Notes under the pieces: generated by a model | Databases searched by the model: none | What the model was told of the DNA's origin: nothing | Seen by the model: the letters and a program-made list of their open reading frames with translations, nothing else | Made by a program: the position numbers and the translations under genes | Shown here: one piece after another, positions 45,209-53,954 of the stretch | Position numbering within the stretch: the first letter of the stretch is position 1 | Layout of the letters: every line of letters begins with the position of its first letter | Assembly: GCA_016342355.1 (NCBI GenBank) | Contig: JAEINP010000025.1 | Location: 1 to 64,000, forward strand | From: Desulfatibacillum sp. | GTDB lineage: Bacteria > Desulfobacterota > Desulfobacteria > Desulfobacterales > Desulfatibacillaceae | Length of the DNA: 64,000 nucleotides | Direction: 5' to 3'

Positions 45209-47146
45209 ATGCGTATTCTTTTTTGTATGAAAACAGGCCTGTTGGCTTTGGTTGTTTTTCTGGTCTGTATATTTTCAGCCGGCATAGTCCCTGCCCAAAT
45301 GGACTGGACCGAACTGGAGCCCGATGCCGCCACAGCGTCCCGGAAGGACTTCCTTGCCAAAACAACCCAACTGGACACCCTCATAGAAACAGGGCAATAT
45401 ATCCAGGCCGTGGAATATGCTTATGGAGAGGCGGCGTCTCTGCCCAAGGAGTACAGAAAAAAGTCCGTTGACAACGCCATAAGGGAAATCAAACAAAGCT
45501 ACGATTCAGGCCAACGCGCCGAGGCCACCCTGGAAATCATGGATTTGGCCATCCGGTTTTCTCAGGTACAAGTTTTGAAAAGGGCCAGAAACCAGTTTTT
45601 TGCTTCCCTGGTGGCGGACTGGCAGAATGATGTTCGCGTAGGCAACAGTCAAATTCAGCGTCCTCAAGAAGCCAACGGCAATATGTGCGTTCTGGCCCGG
45701 GGCCTTATATCCTGGGGTCGGCGTAACTTCAAAAAGCATCCTCAACGGGGCTTGGCAGGGATGGAACTGGCCCGGCTTTACTGCCCGGAAGCCGCAGACA
45801 TAGCGTACAACCTGGGCTTGGCCCAGTACAGAATCGGCCAAAAAGAAGTGGCCCAAAAGACATGGGCGGATATGGCCCCAATCCGCCCTTGGGATTCCGT
45901 GCTTCTTTCCAACCTGGGATGGCTGGCCCTGGAATTGGGGGACGTTGATCAGGCGGACCATTACGCCATGCAGACACTGGCCGCAGACCCTCAATCCCCC
46001 AACGGCCTGGCGATCCGCCTGGAAGTCCTTTTCGCCAGAGGGCAATACAAAAACGCAGTACAAACCGTATTCGCCAATGAAAGGCAAACCACCCCGCGCT
46101 ATGAAAAACGGGCCGTGGACTATGCCGTGGCCGTTGAATGGGAACGGTTTAAGTCAAGTAACAAGGAGGAGGCTCTTTTGGCCATGGAAGATCTGGCAGA
46201 AGAGTTCCCCCAGGCCGAGCCTTTCGTCCTGGCTGCAAAAGCCATGAAAACGGCTCTCGACGGACAACCGGCGAAGATTCCCCCTTCCGAGACCCTGCCC
46301 CACCTTCGTAAGCCCGGCGAACCCATTTATCCCCCGGACCATGGAATAACCTTTGATCCTCTTTCCATTGGCCAGGGTCCTGAGTTTCACAGGAAGGGAG
46401 ACGCAGCCTTTGCCCTGGTGGCGGGAATCAAAGAATACAAACACATGCTGGGCCCCGCCCATGCGGAAAAGGACGCGCAGCTCTTCCAGGATCTTTTGAC
46501 CGGATACATGGGTTTCCCCCAAGACAGGGCGAACATTCGCCTGCATCTGGGCAAACTGGCCATGTCACGCAGCCTGAGGGAGGGCATCGCCTGGCTGGCA
46601 AGAAACGCCGCCCTTAACCAAAACGCGTTGATAATACTGTATTTTTCCGGCAAGGGTGCGCCTGTATTCGGGAATGACAAACGCACCATCACCGATTGTC
46701 TGCTCATTCCTTACGACGCAGACCCGGATCATCCTGAAAACGGGCTGCCCATTTCCCTTACGGAAATCAAGGAGGCCTTTGCCGCTTCAGGCAACCCCAA
46801 TATCCAAATCATTTTGGACGCTGGCTTCCTGGGCGACGGAAAATCCATCGGTCTGGGAAGGGGCCTCATTCCCGTGGCGCTCCAGGATCTGTTTCAATCC
46901 CAAGCCGCCATTGTGACAGCCGCAGGTGTCACCCGGGAAGCCCTGGAATTCCAGCCTGGCAAGCAAGGGGCTTTCAGCTATTTCTATTTTGACGCTCTCA
47001 TGGGCAAGGGGGACCTTGATGAGGACGGATGGGTGGACTCCAGCGAAGCCTTCACCTGGGCGGCTAATGCAATGAAGGACCAGGGAGTCGTGCAAAAACC
47101 TGGCTCCAACCAAAAACCGCCCCTTAAACTGAGCAAGGTGCAATAA
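45209..47146 (+). CDS. Exported TPR protein with catalytically dead caspase-like (C14) domain
   Basis: A 645-residue exported protein with a signal peptide (about 1-30). Residues about 30-370 are helical repeats, including TPR-like AADIAYNLGLAQYRIGQKEVA and SVLLSNLGWLALELGDVDQA. Residues about 395-620 have the caspase-like fold: DAAFALVAGIKEY, DAQLFQDLLTGYMGFP, ALIILYFSGKGAP and IQIILDAGFLGDG. The family's His (SGHG) is Lys482 and its Cys (DAC) is Gly539, so both catalytic residues are gone. C-terminal DLDEDGWVDSSEAFTW resembles an EF-hand-like calcium loop. It is a pseudopeptidase, probably a binding or scaffolding protein, coupled to the SUMF1 gene by a 1-nt gap. The start could also be ATG 45227. 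Confidence 0.8.
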   Translation: MRILFCMKTGLLALVVFLVCIFSAGIVPAQMDWTELEPDAATASRKDFLAKTTQLDTLIETGQYIQAVEYAYGEAASLPKEYRKKSVDNAIREIKQSYDSGQRAEATLEIMDLAIRFSQVQVLKRARNQFFASLVADWQNDVRVGNSQIQRPQEANGNMCVLARGLISWGRRNFKKHPQRGLAGMELARLYCPEAADIAYNLGLAQYRIGQKEVAQKTWADMAPIRPWDSVLLSNLGWLALELGDVDQADHYAMQTLAADPQSPNGLAIRLEVLFARGQYKNAVQTVFANERQTTPRYEKRAVDYAVAVEWERFKSSNKEEALLAMEDLAEEFPQAEPFVLAAKAMKTALDGQPAKIPPSETLPHLRKPGEPIYPPDHGITFDPLSIGQGPEFHRKGDAAFALVAGIKEYKHMLGPAHAEKDAQLFQDLLTGYMGFPQDRANIRLHLGKLAMSRSLREGIAWLARNAALNQNALIILYFSGKGAPVFGNDKRTITDCLLIPYDADPDHPENGLPISLTEIKEAFAASGNPNIQIILDAGFLGDGKSIGLGRGLIPVALQDLFQSQAAIVTAAGVTREALEFQPGKQGAFSYFYFDALMGKGDLDEDGWVDSSEAFTWAANAMKDQGVVQKPGSNQKPPLKLSKVQ

Positions 47147-47147
47147 G

Positions 47148-48071
47148 GTGTTCAAACAGATTATCCTTATAACCCTGATGGGATTTTTCACCTGCCTGCT
47201 GGCGTTCCCTTGCCTGGCGGAACCTCCCAGAATCGGCATGGACCTGTCATGGCGGGTCCTTTCCAGCATGGGAGACACCCCCGCCGAACCCCGGGAAAAA
47301 CCCGGGGATATCTTTATTGAGCCCATTACCGACATGGAATTTGTCTTCATCCCCGGCCAATGTTTCCCCATGGGAAGCACCTCAAAAACCGACCCGGACC
47401 GTTACCAGGACGAAGGCCCGGTTCATATGGTGTGCCTGGAAGGATTCTGGATGGGAAAATTCGAGGTGACCAACGGCCAATACCGTTGTTTCCGACCGGG
47501 CCACGACTCCGGGGAATACGAGGGCCATACCCTGAACCAGGACGCCCAGCCCGTGGTGAATGTATCATGGAAAAACGCCCGGGCATTCGCTATCTGGCTC
47601 TCTGCCCAAAATGAGGGGCAATATTCCTTTTGGCTTCCCACCGAGGCGGAATGGGAATACGCCTGCAGGGCCGGGACCACCACGGCCAAATACTGGGGGG
47701 ACGACCTGGCCGCCACCTGTCAATACGCCAATGTGGCGGATGAGTCTGCCGGTAAGTATTGGGGGAAATGGAATGTCCACCCCTGCAATGACGGTTTTGT
47801 CGTTTCATCGCCCGTGGGCAGTTTTGCACCCAACGCCTTTGGCTTGTACGACATGTTGGGAAACGTGTGGGAAGCCTGCCAGGACTGGAAAGCCCCCTAC
47901 ACCTCCGGGGAACAAAAAAATCCCGCCGGTCCACAGACCGGAAAGCGCCGCATGGTCCGGGGCGGAAGCTGGGACAATGAAAGCCGGGGCATACGCAGCG
48001 CCAATCGCAGCTTTGCCACGCCCACCTTCAAGCGGTATAATAATGGTTTCCGACTGGTTAGAACCCGGTAA
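47148..48071 (+). CDS. Exported SUMF1/FGE-sulfatase-domain protein
   Basis: A 307-residue protein with a signal peptide (FKQIILITLMGFFTCLLAFP) and one formylglycine-generating-enzyme-type domain (about 60-305): FVFIPGQCFPMGS, FEVTNGQYRCF, PVVNVSWKNARAFAIWLS, LPTEAEWEYACRAG, MLGNVWEACQDW and RMVRGGSWDNESRGIRSANR. The redox Cys pair near the C terminus of true FGE is absent (the end reads NNGFRLVRTR), so it is unlikely to make formylglycine. Such domains also serve as ligand or sugar binders and as partners of caspase-fold proteins. The start is GTG 47148, just after the previous stop. Confidence 0.85.
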   Translation: MFKQIILITLMGFFTCLLAFPCLAEPPRIGMDLSWRVLSSMGDTPAEPREKPGDIFIEPITDMEFVFIPGQCFPMGSTSKTDPDRYQDEGPVHMVCLEGFWMGKFEVTNGQYRCFRPGHDSGEYEGHTLNQDAQPVVNVSWKNARAFAIWLSAQNEGQYSFWLPTEAEWEYACRAGTTTAKYWGDDLAATCQYANVADESAGKYWGKWNVHPCNDGFVVSSPVGSFAPNAFGLYDMLGNVWEACQDWKAPYTSGEQKNPAGPQTGKRRMVRGGSWDNESRGIRSANRSFATPTFKRYNNGFRLVRTR

Positions 48072-48178
48072 ACTTAGGGGTTGACTCCACCTATTACTGC
48101 ATTAGTTTTGTCAGTGGAGGAAACAGACCTTGAACAGAAACGGAAACGCCAAGATTTGTATTGCGAGGACAGTTTCAA

Positions 48179-49159
48179 ATGGAAATCCAGGAAATCACCC
48201 AGGAAGTTGAAAAACACAATGTGGTAATCCGCCAGGTTATGGCGGAGGTGGAAAAAGTCATCGTTGGCCAGAAAGACCTGCTGGAACGCCTTATGGTAGG
48301 CCTCTTATGCGACGGCCATTTGCTGCTGGAGGGGCTTCCCGGACTGGCCAAGACCACGGCCATCCGAACCCTGGCTGCCGCCATTGACGTGGGGTTCCAA
48401 CGTATTCAGTTCACGCCCGACCTGCTGCCTGCGGATATTCTGGGCACCCAGATATTCCGGCCTGACACGGGTCAGTTCGTCATCCGCAAAGGTCCCATCT
48501 TCAACAATATCATCCTGGCGGACGAAATCAACCGGGCGCCGGCCAAGGTCCAAAGCGCGCTTTTGGAAGCCATGAGCGAACGTCAGATCACCCTGGCTGG
48601 CAAATGTTTTGAACTGGAAAAGCCTTTTATGGTGCTGGCCACTCAAAACCCCATTGAGCAGGAAGGAACCTATCCCCTGCCCGAAGCCCAGGTGGACCGG
48701 TTTATGCTGAAACTCAACGTGACCTACCCCACCGCCGCCCAGGAAAAGGAAATCATGGCCCGGGTCCACCAGGGAGTGGACGAAAAGGTGTGCGCCGCCG
48801 TGCCAGCCCAGGCCATTGCCGAGGCGAAAAAGGCGGTCCGTTCCGTGCATATGGAAGAAAAAATCACGGACTACATTATTTCCCTTGTACGGGCCACCCG
48901 CGACCCCGCAGCCTTTGGCCTGGATTCGGAAAACCTCATTCGCTACGGGGCATCCCCCCGGGCGTCCATCTACCTGGGCGCGGCATCCAGGGCCCACGCA
49001 TTCATCAATGGCCGGGCTTACGTGATTCCCCAGGACGTGAAGGCCATGGCGCCCGATGTTCTGCGCCATCGCATCATGGTCAGCTACGAAGCAGAGGCCG
49101 AAGGAATCGACTCTGACCAACTGATAAAAACTCTGCTTGAACGGATAGAGGTTCCTTGA
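48179..49159 (+). CDS. MoxR-family AAA+ ATPase
   Basis: A 326-residue MoxR chaperone-type ATPase: Walker A LLEGLPGLAKTTAIRT, Walker B IILADEINRAPAKVQSALLEAM, sensor 1 LATQNPIEQEGTYPLPEAQ and the lid domain with RYGASPRASIYL. MoxR ATPases act with VWA proteins to mature or activate complexes. It heads the moxR-DUF58-bat operon. ATG 48179 follows a GAGGA site. The 3' end (last about 60 bases) is repeated, in decayed form, just downstream. Confidence 0.94.
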   Translation: MEIQEITQEVEKHNVVIRQVMAEVEKVIVGQKDLLERLMVGLLCDGHLLLEGLPGLAKTTAIRTLAAAIDVGFQRIQFTPDLLPADILGTQIFRPDTGQFVIRKGPIFNNIILADEINRAPAKVQSALLEAMSERQITLAGKCFELEKPFMVLATQNPIEQEGTYPLPEAQVDRFMLKLNVTYPTAAQEKEIMARVHQGVDEKVCAAVPAQAIAEAKKAVRSVHMEEKITDYIISLVRATRDPAAFGLDSENLIRYGASPRASIYLGAASRAHAFINGRAYVIPQDVKAMAPDVLRHRIMVSYEAEAEGIDSDQLIKTLLERIEVP

Positions 49160-49176
49160 CAACCGTGCAAAGCAAC

Positions 49177-49240
49177 GGCCAAGGGAATCGACTCTGATCA
49201 ACTGATATGAACCCTGCTGGAACAGATTGAAGTTCCCTGA
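49177..49240 (+). pseudogene. Decayed duplicate of the moxR 3' end
   Basis: These bases repeat 49096-49159 (the last 20 codons of moxR) at a constant offset of 81 nt with about 80-85 percent identity. The copied codons would read GIDSDQLI, then a TGA, then TLLEQIEVP and a second TGA, against GIDSDQLIKTLLERIEVP in the gene. An internal stop (TGA at 49208) shows it is no longer coding. Confidence 0.85.
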
Positions 49241-49261
49241 AAAACCAATGGCAATGGAATA

Positions 49262-50149
49262 ATGCTGCCCAAAGAATTAATAAGCAAAATTCAAAAATTC
49301 CATTTCCGCACACGTTTTTTGGCCAGCGATCTTTTTGCAGGCCAATACGTGAGCGCCTTCAAAGGCAAAGGAATGGAATTCGCCGAAGTGCGGGAGTACA
49401 TCCCCGGCGACGACGTGCGCGATATCGACTGGAATGTCACGGCCCGCATGGGACACCCTTTTATAAAGGTGTTCTCCGAAGAAAGGGAAATGACGGTCCT
49501 GTTGTTGCTGGATCTCTCCGCCTCCAACCTCTTCGGGACCTCCAAACGCTTCAAACGCGAACTGGCTGCCGAAGTGGCCGGACTCCTGGCCTTTGTGGCT
49601 GTACGCACCAACGACAAGGTGGGCGCCATCCTGTTTTCGGACAAGGTGGAACGCTTTATACCCCCCAAAAAGGGCGCGGGCCATGTCTGGAGCCTGATTA
49701 GAGACATTTTTTCCCAGGAAACCCCTGTCGGCGCCACCAATCTGAAAGCCCCCCTGGATCACCTGAACAAGCTGGTGCGCAGTCATGCCGTGGTCTTCCT
49801 TATCTCGGATTTTATGGTCCCGGAATTTGATCACAAAACCCAGGTGGCCATGTACCTGGCTTCCAGAAAGCATGATCTCACGGCCATACGCATCCAGGAC
49901 CCGGCGGAAAGAATTCTGCCCAACGTGGGACTCACCTGGATGAAAGACCCTGAAACCGGCCAAGTCCTTGCCATAGACACCTCCAACAAGGGGGTAAGGC
50001 GCCGGTGGGAGGCGGAAGTGGCCCGACAGGACGAAGAACTGAAACGCCTCCTGACGAAATCCGGCGTGGACATGGTGGAACTGTCCACAGGAGGCTCTGT
50101 GGTCCGGCCCCTGACCGATTTCTTCAGGAAAAGGGAGGCCCGGAAATGA
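49262..50149 (+). CDS. DUF58-domain protein (VWA-like)
   Basis: A 295-residue soluble DUF58 protein, the usual partner of MoxR ATPases. The signature YVSAFKGKGMEFAEVREYIPGDDVRDIDWNVTARMG is present in parts (about residues 29-65). It is followed by a VWA-like fold with LLLDLSASNLFGTSKR, which carries the DxSxS-type metal site. It overlaps the next gene by 4 nt. The function is probably peptide- or metal-dependent protein interaction within the Bat complex. ATG 49262 follows the moxR remnant. Confidence 0.92.
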   Translation: MLPKELISKIQKFHFRTRFLASDLFAGQYVSAFKGKGMEFAEVREYIPGDDVRDIDWNVTARMGHPFIKVFSEEREMTVLLLLDLSASNLFGTSKRFKRELAAEVAGLLAFVAVRTNDKVGAILFSDKVERFIPPKKGAGHVWSLIRDIFSQETPVGATNLKAPLDHLNKLVRSHAVVFLISDFMVPEFDHKTQVAMYLASRKHDLTAIRIQDPAERILPNVGLTWMKDPETGQVLAIDTSNKGVRRRWEAEVARQDEELKRLLTKSGVDMVELSTGGSVVRPLTDFFRKREARK

Positions 50150-51117
50150 AAAGGCTGATCGCCATCATAGGGATTTTTGTCCTGTTTCTGGGAGCAGTTA
50201 ACCCGGCTGGCGCGGATGAAACAGCCCCGGCTTCCATGAAGGCCCGTTTTCTCACGGACAAGGCGGTTTTGGGAGAAACAATCACCCTGAGCCTGGAGTT
50301 CACCCTGCCCCGGGGCGCAAAACTCACAGACCCTGTGGAAATTAACGGCCTGGACTCCTCCATTATCCTGAATAACCAACGCACGGACAATGGCCTGGAC
50401 ATCACCCTCCTGATCAACTCCATGGACGCCTTTAAAGTGGATGCCCTGCGCCTGTTTTACAACACCCCGGACAACAATAAAAACTGGCTGGAAAGCCAGG
50501 CCCTGGAAATTCCGGTGGATAACGGCCTGCCGGACGACCCGTCCAAGATGCAGCCCCGACCGATAAAGGGCCTTGTAAGCGGCAAGTCTTTTTTTTCCCA
50601 ATATGGCCCCTGGATTGGGGGAGTTTTGTTACTGCTTTTACTGGCAGGCCTGGGCTTATGGTTCTACCTGAAAAACAAGCGGGTTCAAGCCCTGGAGATC
50701 CTGTCTGCCCCGCCCCATGAAACCGCCTTGGAAAATCTTAATGGGCTGGAAACATGGTGGGCCGCCCAGGGGGAAGACAAGGAAGGCTATTTCCGGTTAT
50801 CGGCCATCATCCGGTCCTACATGGGCGCTATTCGGCCCTTTCCTGCTGCGGATCTCACCACCGGCGAAATCCGCTCCAGGATTCGGGAACGGGACGACAG
50901 GGAAATTCTGCCCCTGCTGGACGAGGCGGATATGGTCAAGTTCGCCAAAGCCCGGATTGCCGAGGAAACCCGCAAAGCCCACCTTGGCCTGGCCCGGACT
51001 TATGTTGAAAAAACCATGCCCAAGGAAGAGGAAGGACGGGTTGTGGAAGCCGAAATAGTAACAAATCAACAACAGGAATTCACCTCCGGAATGACTTCAA
51101 AGGGAGGGGCCAAGTAA
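50146..51117 (+). CDS. Bat-operon membrane protein (BatD-N-like + DUF4381-like)
   Basis: A 323-residue protein: a signal peptide (about 1-24), a beta-rich periplasmic domain (about 28-130), a single membrane helix (GPWIGGVLLLLLLAGLGLWFY, about 148-168) and a cytoplasmic helical tail (about 170-323). The domain order matches DUF4381-type proteins found between DUF58 and BatA genes. It overlaps DUF58 by 4 nt and precedes batA by 6 nt. The C-terminal 20 residues are Gln/Glu-rich and probably disordered. Confidence 0.75.
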   Translation: MKRLIAIIGIFVLFLGAVNPAGADETAPASMKARFLTDKAVLGETITLSLEFTLPRGAKLTDPVEINGLDSSIILNNQRTDNGLDITLLINSMDAFKVDALRLFYNTPDNNKNWLESQALEIPVDNGLPDDPSKMQPRPIKGLVSGKSFFSQYGPWIGGVLLLLLLAGLGLWFYLKNKRVQALEILSAPPHETALENLNGLETWWAAQGEDKEGYFRLSAIIRSYMGAIRPFPAADLTTGEIRSRIRERDDREILPLLDEADMVKFAKARIAEETRKAHLGLARTYVEKTMPKEEEGRVVEAEIVTNQQQEFTSGMTSKGGAK

Positions 51118-51123
51118 AACGCC

Positions 51124-52050
51124 ATGTTTGAATTCGCTTATCCATATTTGTTTCTGCTGCTCATACCCATCGCCTTATGGGCGGGCGTGTCCCTGAAAAA
51201 ATGCCCGCCGGCGGTCACCTATTCCGCGGCATCCCGCCTGGGCCAGATTGCGGGCAAAGGCGCGGAACTGCGGGCGCGCATTCCCCTCTTACTAAGAACC
51301 CTGGCCCTGGTCTTCCTGGTGATCGCCATTGCCCGGCCCCAGACCGTGGATGTTTCGCGGGAAATCAAAACTCCCGGCGTGGACATCATTCTGTGCCTGG
51401 ACACCTCGGAGTCCATGCTCACCCCGGATTTCGCCATAGACGGCCAGGCCGCCAACCGGCTGACAGCCGTCAAAAAAGTGGTCCGCGACTTTGTCAAACG
51501 CAGGGAAAACGACCGCATCGGCCTGATTGTTTTTGGCGATTACGCCTTTACCCAGGCTCCCCTGACCCTGGACAAGGGCCTGCTCCTAAACCTCATTGAA
51601 AGCCTCCGCATTGGCATGGCCGGACGCAGGACCGCCATTGGCGACGCCCTGGGCGTGGCTGGCAAACGGATCAAGGATATTCCCGCCATGTCCAAGGTGG
51701 TCATCCTGTTATCCGACGGAGAAAACACCGCCGGAGACATGGCGCCCCAGGCAGCGGCGGAAGCCCTGGCGGCCCTTGGCATAAAAATATATACCATTGG
51801 CATGGGCACGGAACAGGCAGGCGCCAGGGAACTGGCCCAGATCGCCCAAATCGGCCAGGGAAAGTATAACCACGCCTCCAATACCGAACAACTGGAAGCC
51901 ATTTACAAGGAAATCGACAAGGCGGAAAAAACCGACGCCAAAGTTAAGGAATTTTTCCACTTTACGGAACACTTCCGGTGGTTCCTCATACTGGCTCTGG
52001 CCGCCGCCCTTTTGGAAGTGACCGGGTTATTGGGGAGGGCTATCCCATGA
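51124..52050 (+). CDS. batA: BatA, VWA-domain membrane protein
   Basis: A 308-residue protein with two N-terminal membrane helices, a cytoplasmic-to-periplasmic VWA domain and a C-terminal helix (WFLILALAAALLEVTGLL). The MIDAS metal site is seen as LCLDTSESM, with the conserved Asp of LLSDGEN. BatA and BatB are thought to form a membrane-bound VWA complex that, with MoxR, aids stress or aerotolerance. It overlaps batB by 4 nt (ATGA). Confidence 0.93.
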   Translation: MFEFAYPYLFLLLIPIALWAGVSLKKCPPAVTYSAASRLGQIAGKGAELRARIPLLLRTLALVFLVIAIARPQTVDVSREIKTPGVDIILCLDTSESMLTPDFAIDGQAANRLTAVKKVVRDFVKRRENDRIGLIVFGDYAFTQAPLTLDKGLLLNLIESLRIGMAGRRTAIGDALGVAGKRIKDIPAMSKVVILLSDGENTAGDMAPQAAAEALAALGIKIYTIGMGTEQAGARELAQIAQIGQGKYNHASNTEQLEAIYKEIDKAEKTDAKVKEFFHFTEHFRWFLILALAAALLEVTGLLGRAIP

Positions 52051-53057
52051 CCTTTGATAAACTCTGGATTCTGAATTTTCTCCTGGCTATTCCCCTGTTG
52101 ATCTTTTTGCAGGTGGTGGTCAAGCGCAAACGCAGGAAAAACCTTGCCGCCTATGCGGACAGCCACCTGCTCCCCCGTCTGGCGCCCCTGGAAACCCCGG
52201 CCAGGGCCGTGGTCCGGGCTGTGCTGGTCATATCCGCCATTGCCTTGATGGTCTTCTCCCTGGCCGGCCCCCAATGGGGGGAAAAGTACCAGGAGGTCTC
52301 CCGCAAAGGGGTGGACATCATGGTGTGCGTGGATATTTCCACAAGCATGATGGTGGAAGACGCCCAGCCCAACCGTCTGGAGCGGGCCAAAAGAGAGGTG
52401 GCGGACCTCATCCGCGTGGCTACCGGCGATCGTCTCGGTCTGGTGGCTTTTTCCGGCGTGGCTTTTACCCAATGCCCCCTGACCCTGGACTACCAGGCCC
52501 TCCAGATGTTCCTGGACCAGTTGGCCGTGGACCTGGTGCCCGCCCGGTTCCAGGGCACAGACCTGGGCGCGGCCATAGACATGGGCATGACCGCCTTTGA
52601 CCCCAAATCCACCACCGACAAGGTTTTGCTGCTCATCACGGACGGCGAGGACAACGAGGAAGCCGGGCTCAAGGCCGCCAAAAAGGCCGCAAAGGAAGGC
52701 ATCCGCATTTTTGTCCTGGGCATTGGCGACCCGGCGGGCGGACCGGTTCCCATGCTGGAGGGCGGCGGCTTTGAAAAAGACGACAGCGGAAAGATTATCC
52801 TGTCCAAGCCCGACGAAAACACCTTGCGGGAAATCGCCAGTAAAACAGGCGGGGATTATATCCGGTCCGAAGCCGGGGATTTTGACCTTGACCAACTGTA
52901 TTTCAACGGAATCAAACAAAAAACCGAAGCCGGAATTCTCAAGACCGGTAAAATCACCATACGGGAAGAACGCTTTTTCATCTTCCTCCTGGCAGCCTGG
53001 GCGCTGCTGTTGATCGAAGGGGTGCTCCGTGAAAACATTCTTGATATCAGTGCTTAG
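52047..53057 (+). CDS. batB: BatB, VWA-domain membrane protein
   Basis: A 336-residue paralogue of BatA with N-terminal membrane helices, a VWA domain (MIDAS VCVDISTSMMVED; LLLITDGEDN) and a C-terminal helix. ATG 52047 overlaps the batA stop; an upstream reading would run further into batA. The VWA loop QCPLTLDYQALQMF and DLGAAIDMGM are like the BatA counterparts (QAPLTLDKGL, AIGDALGVA), showing an ancient duplication. It overlaps batC by 29 nt. Confidence 0.93.
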   Translation: MTFDKLWILNFLLAIPLLIFLQVVVKRKRRKNLAAYADSHLLPRLAPLETPARAVVRAVLVISAIALMVFSLAGPQWGEKYQEVSRKGVDIMVCVDISTSMMVEDAQPNRLERAKREVADLIRVATGDRLGLVAFSGVAFTQCPLTLDYQALQMFLDQLAVDLVPARFQGTDLGAAIDMGMTAFDPKSTTDKVLLLITDGEDNEEAGLKAAKKAAKEGIRIFVLGIGDPAGGPVPMLEGGGFEKDDSGKIILSKPDENTLREIASKTGGDYIRSEAGDFDLDQLYFNGIKQKTEAGILKTGKITIREERFFIFLLAAWALLLIEGVLRENILDISA

Positions 53058-53949
53058 CCTCCTTGTGTGTGCTTCCCTGGCCTGGGGCGGCGACGGAGAA
53101 GCCTTGTTCAAGGAAGGCAAATTCAAGGAAGCGGCCCAGGCCTTTGCCGAAAAGGACATGGAAAAACCCCAGGATGTCCGTTGGCGCTATAACCGGGGCG
53201 TGGCCTCATACATGGCCGAAGACATGGAAGCGGCCCAGTCCGCTTTCACCAGCGCCGGGCTGCGGACCGACGATCCGGAAATTCAGTTCCGGTCCGCCTA
53301 CAACCTGGGCACAACCATGTTAAAGGGCCAGGATTATGAAAACGCCGCCAAACAATTCCAAAAAGCCCTGGCCATCAAACCCCAGGATGAGGACACCCGG
53401 GAGAATTTGAAACTGGCCCTGTGGCGTCAGGCCTACGCCCAAAAATCGGACCAGGAACAACAGGACGGCCAGCAATGCCCCAATGGAGACCCCCAAAAAG
53501 GCGATCAAAACAAGCAGGACGGGCAAAAGCAGGATTCCCAGGATCAACAGAAAAAAGACGGCCAGCAGCAACAGGGAGAACAGTCCCAAAACCAGGATAA
53601 AAACGGGCAGCAAGGCCAGGACCAACAGGGTCAGGATAAACAAGGCCAGGACAAGGAGCAACAGTCTCAGTCCGCTCAATCCAATGACCAGGGCCAGGAC
53701 GAACAAAATAGCGGCATGGCCCAAAACGCCGAAGATCAGGAACCTGAAAACCTGGACGGCGCCATGGAAGCTGTTAACAAACCCGCTCCCGGCGATGAAG
53801 AACAACAGGCCCAAGCCAGAATGGCGGCCATGGAAAAGAAAATGGCTGAAACCGTGCTGGATAATGTGAAGGAAAACCGGGTATTCAGACCGGATAGCAA
53901 AAGCGCCATCATCAGCGACGAAAGAGCCAACTCCGGAAAACGATGGTAG
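53029..53949 (+). CDS. batC: BatC, TPR protein with Gln/Asp-rich low-complexity tail
   Basis: A 306-residue protein: a signal peptide (MKTFLISVLSLLVCASLAWG), TPR repeats (about 22-140; YNRGVASYMAEDMEAA, YNLGTTMLKGQDYENAAKQF) and a long Gln/Asp/Lys-rich low-complexity tract (about 142-230) in which units like GQDKQ recur. The tail is probably an extended linker. BatC brings the VWA proteins into a complex. The start is GTG 53029, inside the batB 3' end. Confidence 0.88.
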   Translation: MKTFLISVLSLLVCASLAWGGDGEALFKEGKFKEAAQAFAEKDMEKPQDVRWRYNRGVASYMAEDMEAAQSAFTSAGLRTDDPEIQFRSAYNLGTTMLKGQDYENAAKQFQKALAIKPQDEDTRENLKLALWRQAYAQKSDQEQQDGQQCPNGDPQKGDQNKQDGQKQDSQDQQKKDGQQQQGEQSQNQDKNGQQGQDQQGQDKQGQDKEQQSQSAQSNDQGQDEQNSGMAQNAEDQEPENLDGAMEAVNKPAPGDEEQQAQARMAAMEKKMAETVLDNVKENRVFRPDSKSAIISDERANSGKRW

Positions 53950-53954
53950 GATGA

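Noticed and set aside
53455-53720. CRISPR-like or tandem DNA repeat in batC
   Set aside because: The repetition follows codons of a Gln/Asp-rich protein tract inside an intact reading frame; there are no spacers.
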